Shown piece by piece: positions 6,475-7,115 of a DNA stretch of 7,115 nucleotides (positions are counted from its first letter, which is position 1; each line of letters opens with the position of its first letter). Made by a program: the position numbers and the translations under genes. The notes beneath the pieces were generated by a model. The model worked only from the letters and a program-made list of their open reading frames with translations, was not told the origin of the DNA and ran no database searches. The DNA is taken from the NCBI GenBank assembly GCA_023392205.1, contig JAEVZN010000396.1, positions 1-7,115 on the forward strand. Direction: 5' to 3'. The stretch comes from Pseudomonadota bacterium. GTDB lineage: Bacteria > Pseudomonadota > Alphaproteobacteria > Rhizobiales > Xanthobacteraceae.

Positions 6475-7115
6475 TCAGGCGGCGGACAGCTTCTGCGCAG
6501 CGCCCTGCAGGGCGCGGACGACGGCCTCTGCGGGGGCCGTCCAGCCGAAGAAGCGCTGGACGTTGAACACGGTCGCATCGAAGATGAAATCGGGACCGGC
6601 CTGCAAGGTGGCATCGGGCACCATCACGGCAAAGAACTCGCGGTGATAGGCGTCGCGCAGCGTCGCTTCCACACAGACATTGTTATTCACCCCGACCAGC
6701 AGCAAGGTCGTGATGCCGCGCGCCCGGAGAAGCTGTTCGAGATTGGTGCCGGCGAAGCCGCTATAGCGCGCTTTCGGGACCACGGCCTCGCCCGCCACCG
6801 GCTTCAGCGCGTCGACGATCTCGTAATCCCACGTGCCATAGGTGATGAGCGTGCCGCGCGCCTGCGGGTTGGCGCGCATGTATTTCAACGCATTCGATTT
6901 GTGCCAGACCGGCGAAGTCGGTCCACCGGCTTCCGTCTGCAGGGCATCGAACCCGTTCTGCAGATGCACGACGAACAATCCGGCCGCACGCGCAGCGTCC
7001 AGCACCCGCGCCGCCCTGTCGATGACCGGGCCGCTGGTGCTGACATCGAAGCCGACCCGATCGAGATAGCCCCCTTCGGAGAGATACGCATTCTGCATGT
7101 CGACCACGACCAGCG
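6475..7115 (-). CDS. Isochorismatase-superfamily cysteine hydrolase, RutB-like, 5' end beyond right edge
   Basis: Cytoplasmic amidohydrolase of the isochorismatase fold. Numbering from the first full codon in the window (7113-7111), the catalytic triad is Asp5 (LVVVDMQNAY), Lys114 (PKARYSGF) and Cys147 (VGVNNNVCVEATL). About 20 N-terminal residues and the start codon are missing beyond 7115. Several stretches closely resemble RutB, the ureidoacrylate amidohydrolase of uracil breakdown: GTWDYEIVDALKP, PKARYSGF, NVCVEATLRDAYHREFF, and the tail QAGPDF...FNVQRFFGW. RutB has a more usual ATNVCVEST at the nucleophile, whereas this has NNNVCVEAT. No rutA, rutC or other rut gene is in the window, so the substrate could be another small amide such as a carbamate or N-carbamoyl compound. 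It ends with TGA at 6475-6477, and the MetE-like gene follows 158 bp later on the same strand. Confidence 0.92.
   Translation of the reverse strand, partial: LVVVDMQNAYLSEGGYLDRVGFDVSTSGPVIDRAARVLDAARAAGLFVVHLQNGFDALQTEAGGPTSPVWHKSNALKYMRANPQARGTLITYGTWDYEIVDALKPVAGEAVVPKARYSGFAGTNLEQLLRARGITTLLLVGVNNNVCVEATLRDAYHREFFAVMVPDATLQAGPDFIFDATVFNVQRFFGWTAPAEAVVRALQGAAQKLSAA

Overview
The window looks like chromosomal DNA from a GC-rich alphaproteobacterium, most likely of the Rhizobiales (Hyphomicrobiales). The basis is the strong G/C bias at third codon positions, the style of the genes, and a long NrdA carrying an N-terminal ATP-cone. I cannot name the genus. No mobile element, CRISPR array, tRNA or rRNA gene was seen.

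Layout, left to right: (1) minus strand, 1-591, the 5' part of a zinc-dependent purine/pyrimidine deaminase gene that runs off the left edge. Its N-terminus reads as a twin-arginine (Tat) signal peptide whose hydrophobic core is built from a 15-bp tandem repeat. (2) 592-1092, a 501-bp control region on the plus strand. It has a TTGACA promoter, a likely NrdR box over the -10/start site, a textbook cobalamin (B12) riboswitch at 791-977, and a 115-nt leader whose end can fold over the nrdA ribosome binding site. (3) nrdA (1093-3984) and nrdB (4025-5152), the two subunits of a class I ribonucleotide reductase. (4) A convergent hairpin terminator at 5164-5193. (5) Minus strand, 5207-6316, a short (369 aa) cobalamin-independent methionine synthase-like protein of the YxjG/YxjH type. 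(6) A 158-bp gap with small inverted repeats, including a perfect 14-bp palindrome. (7) Minus strand, from 6475 to beyond the right edge, a RutB-like cysteine hydrolase of the isochorismatase superfamily.

The main point of interest is the nrdAB unit. In NrdB the tyrosine that carries the radical in ordinary class Ia/Ib enzymes is Phe154, and the first metal ligand is Glu116 instead of Asp. All other metal ligands and the radical-transfer residues are kept. This is the signature of class Ic enzymes (Chlamydia type), which use a Mn(IV)/Fe(III) centre instead of a tyrosyl radical. These genes sit behind a B12 riboswitch, so the cell probably turns off this B12-independent reductase when B12 is plentiful and relies on a B12-dependent class II enzyme (NrdJ) encoded elsewhere. 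If so, B12 supply decides between a cobalt and a manganese/iron cofactor for DNA precursor synthesis. The neighbouring MetE-like gene does a chemically parallel job (possible methyl transfer without cobalamin), but no B12 riboswitch is visible in front of it. The deaminase and RutB-like hydrolase at the two edges fit nucleobase salvage or breakdown, although nothing shows that the four transcription units act together.
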